Of a DNA stretch of 64,000 bases, positions 11,863-22,940 are shown in pieces; position 1 is the stretch's first letter; each line of letters begins with the position of its first letter. This stretch comes from Serripes groenlandicus (lineage: Eukaryota; Mollusca; Bivalvia; Cardiida; Cardiidae), in the NCBI GenBank assembly GCA_031761405.1, contig JASEVX010000010.1:34343322-34407321 (forward strand). Reading direction: 5' to 3'. The translations under genes and the position numbers were made by a program. The notes beneath the pieces are model-generated. The model saw only the letters and a program-made list of their open reading frames with translations. It ran no database searches and was not told the origin of the DNA.

Positions 11863-12165
11863 ATGGTGTGGTCGCAAATTCTTCCAAGACTTCATTGGAG
11901 GGGAGAACAAAATCATTAAGCTTTGGAAAGGTCTAGAAAAAGGGTAAACAATGGTATAGCATCCTTTATTCTTAATAAGGGAGGCAAGTATTTACGTTAC
12001 CCTGACATAGTTGAGAATGACCACCTCCTTTTTTGTGATGGGGTGCATTTGTCGGCAACAGGTCATGAAATGTTTTTAAAGACGTTAAAAAAAGGGTTAG
12101 ATCAGTTCCTTTTTTCTGATAATAAGGTATTTCCAGACAGTGGGAAATCTGGCCATCTTTCATAA
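11863..12165 (+). pseudogene. SGNH/GDSL-type hydrolase C-terminal remnant
   Basis: From ATG 11863 the frame reads 'MVWSQILPRLHWRGEQN', a TAA stop at 11917-11919, then on in the same frame: 'ERSRKRVNNGIASF', 'GGKYLRYPDIV', 'LLFCDGVHLSATGHEMF', ending in TAA at 12163-12165. 'DGVHLS..G' holds the Asp-x-x-His pair of SGNH block V. The arrangement 'VWS.ILPR..WR' to 'R.R.VN' to 'DGVHLS..G...F' is that of esterase-like domains carried by some retroelements. The N-terminal blocks (GDSL Ser, Gly, Asn) are absent, so only the C-terminal half survives and it is disrupted. From memory, vertebrate Ngaro/DIRS-like and some CR1 elements carry SGNH hydrolases. This lies between A2 and B2, so it is cargo of the composite element. 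Confidence 0.6.
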
Positions 12166-12228
12166 AACAATGTTGTGTTTTGCTGGTGGGACCTAGGCTT
12201 CAGCTAAAATAAATAAATGTTAACAGAC

Positions 12229-12870
12229 AATCCAGTGCCAAGCTAATTTCTCTAGGGCAGCCAGCAATATACCCAATGGGTTATAAAATTAATTTAATAA
12301 AGCGGATAACAATAAGAATATATTTCGCCAATTTCGATGTCGGTCAATTACAAACAATCTGGTGCCGAGTCAATAACTCTTGGGCAGCCAGCAATATATC
12401 TTTTTTATAAAAATTGAAGCAAAAACAATAATAAACAAATATTGCGCCAATATCGCTGTCAATGAAGTACAAACAACCTGGTGCCGAGTCAATTACTCTT
12501 GGGCAGCCATCAATATAACATGAAAATCATGAAGAGAACAACAATAAACAAATATTTCCCCAATGTTGCTGTGATGCAGAACATGTCATACCAATTCAGA
12601 CTTATATATTCCAAAACTCCTTTTTCCAATATAAAAATTCAATGCAATGCACTTATCGGTGAGCGTCAATCTATCAGGCTGTCAACAATCTAAGTAACCA
12701 TTCAAAACAAAATATTCAAATGTGTAAAGATCTAAGCAACAAATAAAAAGTGTACAGGGCTACTTTTCCAGTGTTATGCTAAATACGTCCTTGTTTAACC
12801 ATAAAAATGACCTAGCAATCTGGCACTGAGCCAATTTCTCCTATGCAGCCAGATGCCTCTAGGATTTGTG
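12229..12870 (+). repeat. Degenerate ~120-bp tandem repeat in the composite element
   Basis: A motif of the form 'GTGCCGAGTCAATTACTC' plus 'GGGCAGCCAGCAATATA' recurs at about 12234, 12361 and 12480, with a diverged copy near 12824 ('CACTGAGCCAATTTCTCC'). The first three are spaced 119-127 bp. It lies 3' of the SGNH remnant and looks like an untranslated or structural part of the element. The plus-strand frame at 12481-12693 falls inside it and is not a gene. Confidence 0.6.
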
Positions 12871-13259
12871 TATGTAGGATTCAACAACACAGAAACATAC
12901 ACTGTATCATGCAAATAATCGATAAACCTTAATTCCTTTTCGCTACAATGATTTAAGCGTTTCCAGCTAGATCACAAATCGAGGCAGTAAGCCACCAATA
13001 ACAACAACAAAACATAGACCACGAACAGGGGATGGGGTGCCTTAAAAGTAAATTATAGTGCTCAGCGAGGGAATATAATTGTCACCGAAACGATAATTCG
13101 AGAGTTCACATTTCCTTTCAAGGTCAACCAATATTGAAAACGGCACCCCACCCACCATCATTGCATCAGTCAATACATGATCAAGCTAATATTAAACAAA
13201 GCTACATTGCATGTAGGTTGAACACTAACATAGGGTTATACCAAGCCCCATTACACCAA

Positions 13260-13490
13260 TTTTTTACCAATAGATGAAAGAATTTCCATCAAATTCAAAG
13301 AGAATTGATTTTCGCCTGTCTCGCCCTTCAGTCAAATAAATGAAAAGGAAAATTGCCTACACGTGTTTAATTAACCACAAGGAATAATATTATAAATGAA
13401 CGACAATGAATAGCACTGAAGGGAACAAGATAGGTTCTCGGTTCTGCAAAGTCCCTGTAAACGGTTTTGACCCTTAATGTTCAAAACTTA
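13260..13490 (+). repeat. Repeat B2 (231 bp)
   Basis: Right-hand copy of B. It ends 'TGTTCAAAACTTA', followed by TTA and then LINE sequence ('TGATATTT' and an A-rich run). It defines the right border of the composite element. Confidence 0.85.
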
Positions 13491-13640
13491 TTATGATATT
13501 TAAAAAAAAAAAAAAAAATTGTGTCATTTTGTTTTATTTTTATTTTATTTTTATATGTTATAAATAGCGCTTCTGTTTATTTGAAGTTATACAATATGAC
13601 GAATGTAATATTTGCTATATATGTATAAACTTTTGTTTCT
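13491..13640 (+). mobile_element. Resumed 3' end of the interrupted LINE
   Basis: After B2 and TTA, 'TGATATTT' plus a run of A continues the LINE reading as Y-D-I. An AT-rich tract with TTTTATTTT units follows. The true 3' limit is not clear. Confidence 0.4.
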
Positions 13641-14371
13641 TAAAGGAATACGCTCGGCTGAAATTTAAACTATATGACTAAATAGCACTACAGTAATGTA
13701 TCATTTTGATGTAATTAACTTTTTTTACATGCTTGCACTACCAAGATATATGCTTTTAAAGTTTGTGTTTTCACGTCGGTATCGATCGCCTATGGGCGCC
13801 ACCATCTTTGCTTATAATAAACTTCCTGTGACGTCAGTTACACAATTCTGATTAGCACCGTATGGATTACTTAATTTTCAGATCGCTATCTTATCTTAGG
13901 TATTGTTCAAAATTGGCCGAATGCGTAAAAGGCCAGTCCAAAACGGCCGATTATAGGTCCAGAAAAAAAGGCCAATTTCCCAAAATATCTTGTACAAAAA
14001 GGCCGATTATGAGGAAGGACCACCTTTTGAAGTTTAATGGTGTAAATATTGTACACATGTATGTTTGTGTTAGGTTATTAATTCATCATAACGGGGCGGG
14101 CGGTAAATTTATCCGTGTTATAATTGATTACAGTTTGCTTTGAATGTTTATTTGAACTGCCTAATTAGATAATTAATTGCCGTTAATTTATTGAATAAGA
14201 TAGTAGAGAAGTTTGAGAACGTAATTGCCGTTAATTTAATTTATCAGGTAAAAAAAAGGCGATGGAAGGTAAACAAAAACACGACCTTGGCATGTGTAAA
14301 AGACATTAGAAATTAGGAAATTCTATAAAGTATAATCATTGCAAACATTTGAAAACATAATGGTAATGTTG
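13641..14371. other. AT-rich DNA with short repeat ends
   Basis: 'AAAGGAATACGCTCGGCTG' (about 13645) recurs in inverted form near 23893-23912, so it is probably a repeat end. A perfect CRE-like palindrome TGACGTCA lies near 13829. The open frame 13862-14143 has no domain and includes repeated 'AAAAGGCC' words. No gene supported. Confidence 0.4.
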
Positions 14372-14490
14372 AAAACATTACGGTAAAAGGAGAAACTGCT
14401 AATTTTGAGCAATTTCTCCATTATACACGATGGTTTTCAAAAGTCGTCTGCTACAAAACGCGTCTTCAACAAGAAAATGGTCGACGTGTT
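14372..14490. mobile_element. MITE fragment
   Basis: 'GGTAAAAGGAGAAACTGC', 'GAGCAATTTCTCCATTA' and 'TTTTCAAAAGTCGTCTGCT' match the central hairpin and 3' half of the family at 52776-53005. Confidence 0.5.
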
Positions 14491-14515
14491 CAATAAAAGG
14501 GTAAATTCATTTTTA

Positions 14516-16866
14516 GATCACCTAGAGCCAAAGGCTCAAGGTGAGCTATTCTGATCACTTTTTGTCCGTCTTACGTCGTCCGTCGTCGTCCGTCGTCCGT
14601 CGTTAACATTTAGATCATCTCCTCCTTAACCACTTGACCAATTTCAACCAAACTTCACAGGAATGTTCCTTTGGTGAACCTCTTTAAAAATTGTTCAAAG
14701 ATTTAAATTCCATCGAGAACTTTGGTTGCCGCGGCAACAGAAAAGGGGAAAATTGCCAAATCTTAAAAAATCTTCTTGTCCAAAAGTACTGGCCCGATTT
14801 AAAAATTATTTTGCACAAATGTTCCTTGGGGTACCCTCTACCAAGATTGTTCAAATATTTCCGATCCGTTGAAAAACATGGCCGCCAGGGGGCGGAGCTT
14901 ATTTTCCTTATATGTGCATTGTTAAAACTTTAAAAATCTTCTTGTCCAGAAGTACTGGCCCGATTTGACAATTATTTTGCACAAATGTACATTGGGGCAC
15001 CCTTTACCAAGATTGTTCAAAAATTTCCGATCGGTTGAAAAACATGGCCGCCAGGGGGCGGAGCCTGTTTTCCTTATATGTGCATTGTTAAAATTTTAAA
15101 AATCTTCTTGTCAAAAAGTACTGGCCCGATTTGAAAATTGTTTTGCACAAATGTTCCTTGGGGCACCCTTTACGAAGATTGTTCAAATATTTCCGATCCG
15201 TTGAAAAACATGGCCGCCAGGGCGTGGAACTTGTTTTCCTTATATGTGCATTGTTAAAACTTAAAAAATCTTCTTGTCCAAAAGTACTGGCCCGATTTGA
15301 AAATTATTTTCCACAAATGTTGATTGGGGCACCCTTTACCAAGATTGTTCAAATATTTCCGATCGATTGAAAAACATGGCCGCCAGGGGGTGGAGCCTGT
15401 TTTCCTTATATGTGCATTGTTAAAATTTTAAAAATCTTCTTGTCAAAAAGTACTGGCCCAATTTGAAAATTATTTTGCACAAATGTTCCTTGGGGCACCC
15501 TTTACCAAGATTGTTCAAATATTCCCGATCCGTTGAAAAACATGGCCGCCAGGGCGCGGAGCTTGTTTTCCTTATACGTGCATTGTTAAAACTTAAAAAA
15601 ACTTCTTGTCCAAAAGTACTGGCCCGATTTGAAAATTATTTTCCACAAATGTTCATTGGGGCACCCTTTACCTAGATTGTTCAAATATTTCCGATCGGTT
15701 GAAAAACATGGCCGCCAGGGGGCGGAGCCTGTTTTCCTTATATGTGCATTGTTAAAATTTTAAAAATCTTCTTGACCAAAAGTACTGGCCCGATTTGAAA
15801 ATTATTTTGCACAAATGTTCCTTGGGGCACCCTTTACCAAGATTGTTCAAATATTTCCGATCCGTTGAAAAACATGGCCGCCAGGGGGCGAAGCTTGTTT
15901 TCCTTCTACGTGCATTGTTAAAACTTAAAAAATCTTCTTGTCCAAAAGTACTTGCCCGATTTGAAAATTATTTTCCACAAATGTTCATTGGGGCACCCTT
16001 TACCAAGATTGTTCAAATATTTCCGATCGGTTGAAAAACATGGCCGCCAGGGGGCGGAGCCTGTTTTCCTTATATGTGCATTGTTAAAATTTTAAAAATC
16101 TTCTTGACCAAAAGTACTGGCCCGATTTGAAAATTATTTTGCACAAATGTTCCTTGGGGCACCCTTTACCAAGATTGTTCAAATATTTCCGATCGGTTGA
16201 AAAACATGGCCGCCAGGAGGAGGAGCTTGGTTTTTTTTTGTTAAAATTTTAAAAATCTTCTTGTCCAAAAGTACTGGCCCAATTTGAAAATTATTTTGCA
16301 CAAATGTTTCTTGGGGCACCCTTTACCAAGATTGTTCAAATATTTCCGATCGGTTGAAAAACATGGCCGCCAGGGTTGCTGCAGCATCAGAAAGGGGGCA
16401 AAATGTCCAAGCTTTAAAAGTTCTTGTCTGATATTAAGGAAATTGAATATAAATCCTACTTCAGTGATCCTCTACATTTAATTTGTTCAAGCTGTTTTGA
16501 TTAGTTACAAAATCATAGCAACCTCGCGTCATCACAAAAGGGGTAAATTGAACTTTTAGCTACAAATGACAACTCCTACCATTCCACTTGACCAATTTCA
16601 ATGTTACTTCACAGGAATGTTCCTTTGATGGTCCTCTTTCAAAATTGTTCAAATACTTGCATTCTGTGTAGAACCTTTGTTGCTGCAGCATCAGAAATTG
16701 AGAAAGCTCTTGTTAGATTTCAAGATAAAAATGGACTATTTCCACTCCTTGCAGTTTCATTTGAACTCCTGATCAAATTTTCACAGATATTTGCAGTTAA
16801 ATATTTGCTTCTAATTAACTATCATTCAGGTGATCGATTTTAGGGCCATCTTGGCCCTCTTGTTTT
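14516..16866 (+). mobile_element. Pearl-like element with a tandem core
   Basis: Left end: a hairpin made from 'CACCTAGAGCC' and 'GGCTCAAGGTG', then (CGTCCGT)-rich DNA and 'CCAAACTTCACAGGAATG'. The centre is a 166-bp tandem array (14771-16378). Right end: 'CAGGTGATCGATTTTAGG', hairpin 'GGGCCATCTTGGCCC', then 'TCTTGTTTTA'. Related elements lie at 53263-54792, 55379-56145 and 56150-56640. A short left flank, tandem core and short right flank matches the bivalve 'pearl' family. The subterminal 3' hairpin fits a Helitron/Helentron-like origin, which is inference. Non-coding; open frames inside recur because the repeat recurs. Confidence 0.75.
14771..16378 (+). repeat. 166-bp satellite-like array with 332-bp dimeric period
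   Basis: Units start at 14771, 14937, 15103, 15269, 15435, 15601, 15767, 15933, 16099 and 16256 (last partial). Spacing is exactly 166 bp except the last full unit (157). Two subtypes alternate. Type A has 'GTTCCTTGGGG', 'GATCCGTTG' and a GGAGCTT-type end. Type B has 'TCATTGGGG' or a close variant, 'GATCGGTTG' (GATCGATTG in one unit) and 'GGAGCCTG'. The order is ABABABAB, then an A/B hybrid. Near-identical frames at 15131, 15463 and 15795 (332 bp apart) reflect this and are not genes. Confidence 0.9.
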
Positions 16867-16914
16867 ATATTTGACAACACTTTCAAAAGATTTATTTGTT
16901 TGTTAAAGAATGAA

Positions 16915-18235
16915 TTGTAAAATAATGTCTCACAAACCTGCATAAAAATCCCTTATAATCCAAATGAAATCGTCCAATTTCGGAAACACAAAAGGTCACA
17001 GATTTTAACACCTAATTATGGAAGAGCCTATTGGAAATGCTTACGTCATAACGCGTGATGATTTTACTCAAATGAACCGCGTCAGCACAAATTCCGCATT
17101 TGGATAGTTTCAGTGTTAATTTCATAATAAGGTCAAATTGCATATTTGTGTGGTATTTTTTTGGTCATGAATCTTCCCAAGAAACTTACAGTGTGATTCA
17201 CAATTAACAACAATTCATGATCAGTCTGATCTCTGCCTCACAAGGTTTTTCCCCCCTTTCGTATGGTGTGGCACAAATCCTTTACACAACAAATTTGGGA
17301 CAAAGTGAAATAAATTATTGGTGGGTATACCGATACTTATAATTGAAATAAAACGGAATGGGGTGCAAATAAAACATAATGGACAGTTTGGACAATTAAC
17401 CCTTTCCCACATACGACAAATATGCATCAAACATCTAGGCAAAACTGTGTACAAAACTGTTATAGTTGATTAGATTTTGACACTATTTCAACAATTTTCA
17501 ATCATGTCACGGTGGCCGTGTTCACCTTCCCATGTGTATAATGTCTTTATTCCAACAGTACAACCTGTATGGCATCATATAGAAATTAAGAAGGAAACAA
17601 TGTGTCAAAAAGCGTCAATCACTAATTAGTTGACTTGCTGTTTATTACCCCTAGTCGGCTGCTGCCTCGGCGGTGCTTTGTTGATAGATCATAAATAGTG
17701 TCTAATTGCTACCGGAAATATGATTGGGTTGTATGACCTTTAATTGGTTTTCAATAAAGAACGGTACAATGTTTTTAATTTTCGATTAATTTGTGAATTA
17801 CGCCTTTTGTCACAACGTTTACAACTTTATTTATACATGTATTTGCTGTCATAGAGATTGTAGTGTTGTGTAGAGTGCCGGTGTAAGAAAGCTTTTATAG
17901 GCATGGCCGAAAATTGTTTTTGCTTTTAAGAGTTACAGTAAGCCTCTGCAGACGCATCCGGACGAAAAACTGACCATACAAATATGCAATTTGATCTTAT
18001 TTGCAATTCACAATATGACATCCGAATTGCGATTTGTGTGTGACGTGGCTCATTTGTGTAAAACGAAGCTATGCTTTACTCATTCTTCATAAACTTTCCC
18101 GTGTCTTGTATTTGGAGTAATGAATTGTGGTAAAATACATTCAACTACAAACAAGAAACGATTTTAGAAATTGGACGATTTCATTTGGAATTAAAAGGGA
18201 TATTTAAGCAGGTTTGAACAATTTTCTTCAATACA
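16915..18235. repeat. Old inverted repeat pair
   Basis: About 16915-17170 is the diverged reverse complement of about 17955-18235. Shared anchors include 'AAATTGGACGATTTCATT', 'CAAATATGCAATTTGA' and a 'GACGYGGYTCATTTG' stretch. Arms are ~260 bp around ~790 bp. A SINE-like 3' domain remnant and a 'TTAACCCTTTCCCACATA' MITE start lie inside. No coding sequence seen. Confidence 0.55.
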
Positions 18236-18560
18236 TAATATAAAAGTTTTACAACAAAAATCCTTTTGGAAATTTGGTCAAAATTAACCATTTCAATTCT
18301 CCCTTTTCAACATACACCAAATATGCAGCAGATGAATAATATGGAAAATCTCTGAACCGTCAACTTCAGAGTATGTAGGGAAGCGATCGAATTATGTCTG
18401 CTCAAAAGACTCGCCGACAGATCCTATTACGGTAGCGTCCGACCACTACCGGAAATTTGATTGTTTCTATGACCTTTAATTGTTCTACAAAAACGACGGT
18501 TCATTATGTCTAACGAGCTTTGAACTCATAACAAACAACTGTCAAATATATAAACGAATG
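17642..18560 (+). repeat. Diverged direct repeat pair
   Basis: About 17642-17830 and 18392-18560 share 'TACCGGAAATATGATTG' or a close variant, 'ATGACCTTTAATTG' and a similar ACGG-T-CA-TTATG stretch. They partly overlap the inverted-repeat structure at 16915-18235, suggesting duplicated fragments of one element. Confidence 0.5.
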
Positions 18561-18995
18561 AAATTATTGTATAAATAAATGTTAACACACATATATTCAA
18601 TTGGCTGATATATATTACACGAGTCAAGTTCGTGTTTTCTATCCACCTACTATGGTTGGATACTATTTACTCTAAAACTTTATATAGAGCTAGTAATAAT
18701 ATAATGTAATGCTTGGAATTTCATTTTGAATAATTGAAGTTTAGGTTTGTAAACTTCCGGGGTTAGTTTTCTTACGAAAAAGTATATTTTGTATTCCCTT
18801 TATAGTACCGCAGTCGTTCATTAGCCAACTCTACTTGTATGTTTTGTTTGGGACATACTGTGTAAATGACGTCAAGATTCTTTTCAGAAAGTCTCGAGAA
18901 ATTGCGATATGTAAACAATGGCCGCGCTCATGCTGCGCACCGATCAGCACAAATAGTCATCTTTAAATAGTAATATCTTCATTATTAGTTGTATG
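18561..18995. other. AT-rich DNA, no gene seen
   Basis: No open frame or repeat border that I can support. Confidence 0.4.
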
Positions 18996-18999
18996 TTAA

Positions 19000-19517
19000 G
19001 GTAGAACGCGCCTCTAAAAAAATATTCGAATTTCCTCACGAAATTTTGCATCACCATAATACAGCATATGCCCAATAAGATTATGTTCTTACTTTTTTCG
19101 TATCTAAAACAGTTTTTAAACTACGAGACCTCAAAGTATACCACTGACGTCACTATTTAGACGTTTCTCAAATGTCCCTAGTTAAAACAACAGTAGCTGA
19201 TAGTTTGGTCAATTTTAGGTTGATAGCTGCGAAATTATATCACGATTTGCATCTTAAGAATACCTTCACGTACATGTAATTTTCTTCTTTGTGTCGTACG
19301 TTTAAAAAAAATAACGCGTCTATAACGTCACTTTTCAGGAGCGAAATGACGTCGCGTTTCGCGTAAGAAAAGGCGCCCTTTTTTCATTTAAAAAAAATCT
19401 GTACATTTAATTTTTGATTTTTTTTAATCTATTCATTTATAATTTTATTAAAAATCGTTTGATATCAAGAAAAGTATACCTTACCGACTTCGTTTTTTCA
19501 CAATATCAGTTTATCTA
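19000..19517 (+). repeat. Left long inverted repeat
   Basis: Contains CRE-like 'TGACGTCA' sites and the GC-rich words 'GACGTCGCGTTTCGCG' and 'AGGCGCCC'. It pairs with 23304-23821 on the opposite strand with few differences. Confidence 0.85.
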
Positions 19518-22500
19518 ACCCCTACTGTAGTGCATCACGGAGCGTGAAATGCATTAAAATGACAGGTTTGCCTCGAAAGCTACTCATCAGAGATCACTTA
19601 ACTTGAAGAAAGTTACCGAAAAACATCAAGCAAATAGAGAACTCTATCCTTTACCAAGAAAACGTATTGTGGACATATAACATTTTGTCCAACATTTTGC
19701 AAACAGCTGTAAAATTGTGAAAATTATTTAAATATCGTAGATTTTATAAAGGAAAACACTAACTAAGTTACATTTTCGCTGCCGGCATTGCCGCGCTGTG
19801 TCTGCTATACATACATGAAACCGATCGAAAGGAAGGAAGGGGTCCTTTACACATAGCATCAAGGCATCCTTCAGCAAGGTAAAGCTTTTTTTATTATCTT
19901 ACTTCATACATCTTTAAATAAGGATATATGTGCATATAACCATATAGTACAACACTCGTTATAAGAGAAAAATAATAACTTTCGTTGCACATGCACTTTA
20001 CCGGGAATTAATAATTATATATCGCGGGAGGACATTCCCGAACATCCTTCTCTCAAATTTAATCATGACTGTCTCTCCTATTTGTTAACCACTTCCAACA
20101 TACAGCAGATACCTTTTGAAAATATTGTGGCAAAAGGTGAAATTGCTCATTATAAAAATGTTTTATATTTCTCACAACAGTTTCGCAATATTAAATAATT
20201 ATTCTTTGTTCTTTGAGTATTTAATGTTTTTTTTTTTTTTTTCGAAATGTTTTGAAAGTTTTAAGGAGCATATTTATTATACGTGGGAAAGTGATTTGTA
20301 AAGAAATCTAAATACATCCTATAAGTTACTCAATTAAATTCCCAATTGTATCGCCTCGATACATTGCGCCCGGTAAAGTGCAGACTAACATAATTTTCAG
20401 TTATAGGTCAACACCTGCTGTAATAAAATTCTTACCATCTTTCAGAAATGTTGACCTATTCACAAGATGACGAATGGCTTCCACCGAATAACTTTTTAAA
20501 GAATGGAGCGAATAGTTGGGCCTATTGTAGAGACAAAGGCCCGTGAATCTTGTGAAAGGACGTGCGCTCGAAAACACTTTGATGAGATCGGCTACCCTTT
20601 CTACATTTCCAGCTGTAGACGATTCACGTTGTTACTATTATTATTTTTTTTATCATAATTATGATTCCGGTCAAACGAAATTTAAAAACAGGCATGTGAC
20701 ATTTGCATTACCCCTTCCACGAATATGGGCCATGTCCGATATCTGTAACATATTGAAGCGTATAATGCATTAATTGTGTTAAATAATTAGGGTAAAGTAA
20801 ACCCTTTCCCATTGTAGACGCATTCTGAAGCAAACGAATATTAAAACATTGCAACAAAAGAATAAATTATTCATCTTCTACTTTTGCCACAGCGTTTTCA
20901 ATTATATTCAATAATGAGACTTACATTTATAGAGAATATCCATATGTTTTACTAAATGTTTTTAAAGTCGTCTGCTGAAGACATTTTGAACTGAACACTT
21001 ACATAATAATGTAAAATGTCCTTCACTATGATGGCTCAAAAATGTTTTATTCTAACGGAAATGTGTTTCACAAAAACACCAATAGAGCTCCCACTAATAA
21101 CGTTCTACTTATTCTGTTTTTAGGGATTTCAAAGGAGTGGGAATATTTCTAAAATCAATTCTATATCCGTCGTTGAATAAGTAAATAGGAATTTGTCTTT
21201 TGATTATAAAATAATGGTGTAATAAGATATACTGAAAAGACGCTTTTTTTAACAGATGAAGTTGACTTTCTGTACGAAACACCGTTCGAAACACAACAGC
21301 CTTCCCAACGTCTTAAAACGCCAATGTAAACTGACACTGATTAAAAGAAAACTGGTATAGAGCCGGCTTGAACTGATTGGGAACATTACATGTAAGATAT
21401 GTTTTTAATTAATGTACAAGTACATAACAAACAGTGTATAGTTTGGGTGTATAGTCTATTGATAAACGTCTACAATGAATAAATCAGAAAAAGAGACGAT
21501 TTTGGAAAAGTATTATTTCAATCCTAAAAATGCGGGTGCATATATGGGTCCACAAAAAGTGTTTATTGAATTGACACCTAACTCAACGCTTTCATTATCA
21601 GTTTGAATTAAAAAAGGCGACGTTCGCGTTGAACAAGAAATAACGATTCTAATGTTCATCATATACTAAAGATGTCAGCGATTTCAACTTCTTAAAACAG
21701 TGGTCGCATTTTTATTAGAGAATTCACGTACACATTTATGAAACACCTTTTCACATTTTAAAAATCCCCGTCTTGTTCATGATGACATATTTAACTAAAG
21801 AAGTTTATTCTTGTAAACAGAAATATGTTGTTATCATTTTCTTCCCACGCTTTCCAGTTTAAACGAAGTCATTCCGTCGACATTGACATACCCGTAAATA
21901 GTCATTTTAATATGATAATTCATATTTCCTACGTAAACATATGATGCTGAATTGCTTGAGAAATGTTACTCTTTTTTTTTCTTCTTCTGTTCTATGTGTC
22001 TGAAAATGCTGATCTACATCAAATTAAATGTGGAATCCGAAAATACCCCCACGTTTATCATTTTATTCTGTTCTCTCTTTTCATATGCACCACTTTTAAA
22101 GTAAAACATTTCTTTTCGCGATTATAAAGGAAAACATCATGTTTCTCAAATAGGATTCATTACATAAATGTATGAGGAAAGTGGGGTATTAAAATGATTA
22201 ATGTGTTTGGGGTTTTTTTACGACCGACTCACGATATGATCTTTTGTACTGTATTTCGAAATATATAGGTCCATCCGTGACCTATAATGTACCCTTACTC
22301 TTTCTGTTGTGTTATTTTTTTTTTCTTTAACACAAGTCACGTTCAGTCTGTATATAAATACGATATTGTTTAAAAACTGTTCGCTTTATTTTCCATTTAT
22401 AACGATTTATACTCTACCTTTTATTAAAATTGCATTCAAATTGTGTTATAATTGGATATAACTGACCATGGTAATACTTAAGTGTGAGATCACTTTTTTC

Positions 22501-22730
22501 AGCTAAAAGACAAGTTTTAGTCATGTCATGTGGTTTTTATTTCGCAATCCTGTTTCAACAGAACGGATGGATGATTGAACGTGTTCTAGTTTCCTCCCTC
22601 CTAACAAATAAGAGATGGTTACGTGACACGACACAATGTACGTTTATCAACAAATCATTATTAAATACCAAGATCGGTATGCATTTCTTTCTTCTCTTCT
22701 GTATACACAATTCAGTCAAATGCTTCTACA
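19518..22730. other. Interior of the fold-back element, no gene seen
   Basis: Mostly AT-rich. Small frames (20116-20301, 20543-20773, 21109-21294 minus, 22484-22738) lack domains. The first is low-complexity with a poly-T run and begins in a MITE fragment (about 20085-20160). Confidence 0.45.
20798..20990. mobile_element. MITE copy inside the fold-back element
   Basis: Begins 'TAAACCCTTTCCCATTG', has 'TGCAACAAAAGAATAAATT', 'CTTTTGCCACAGCGTTTTC' and 'AAGTCGTCTGCTGAAG'. Same family as 52776-53005. Confidence 0.55.
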
Positions 22731-22940
22731 GTGGTTAACGTCGGGGATTGAAAACCGGGCGTCCCTGGTTCAATCCCCAGTCGTGTCACAACGGTCATGG
22801 TAGAGTGCCTTAAGCAATGCACATTTTCTAGCCTAGTACTGGTTTGTTTACTCAGGGATCATAAATAATTGAACTGTCGTCGTGATATAACTGAAATAAT
22901 GTCGAAAACGGCGTAAAACCCCAATAAAACAAACAAACAT
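22731..22940 (+). mobile_element. tRNA-derived SINE with 11-bp target site duplication
   Basis: The head 'GTGGTTAACGTCGGGGA' and 'CCCTGGTTCAATCCCC' supply A- and B-box-like sites. The 3' domain 'CGTGATATAACTGAAATA' with 'TCGAAAACGGCGTAAAACC' is the plus-strand form of the domain seen inverted at 2471 and 58917. The tail is (AAAC)n. 'ATGCTTCTACA' occurs just before (22720-22730) and after (22941-22951), a clean target duplication, so the insertion is relatively young. Confidence 0.85.

Larger units (their letters stand above)
10979..13490. mobile_element. Composite element with split direct repeats, inserted in the LINE ORF2 tail
   Basis: Two repeats interleave as A1 (10979-11222), B1 (11335-11565), A2 (11569-11812), B2 (13260-13490). 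A copies are 244 bp and B copies 231 bp, nearly identical by eye. TTA lies at all three joints: 10976-10978 before A1, 11566-11568 between B1 and A2, and 13491-13493 after B2. Joining the LINE across one TTA gives the continuous reading 'TCYDI', so the insertion is precise. Reading one: two tandem copies sharing termini, the first internally deleted (587 bp against 1,922 bp). Reading two: the split direct repeats of PAT/Ngaro tyrosine-recombinase retrotransposons, seen on the minus strand as a1-internal-b1a2-b2. The SGNH remnant at 11863-12165 suits Ngaro-type cargo but lies on the plus strand. No RT or recombinase is visible. Confidence 0.7.

Noticed and set aside
12481..12693. 70-codon plus-strand frame in the composite element
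   Set aside because: Lies in the degenerate 120-bp tandem repeat. No domain, and not open in the neighbouring units.
10979..13490. A1-B1 and A2-B2 as LTRs of an LTR retrotransposon
   Set aside because: A and B are separated by 112 bp in one copy and 1,447 bp in the other, so they do not form equal terminal repeats, and no TG..CA ends are seen.
14691..16481. Series of 65-80-codon plus-strand frames with near-identical proteins
   Set aside because: They repeat every 332 bp because the DNA is a tandem repeat. They overlap unit borders and have no selection signature that can be seen.
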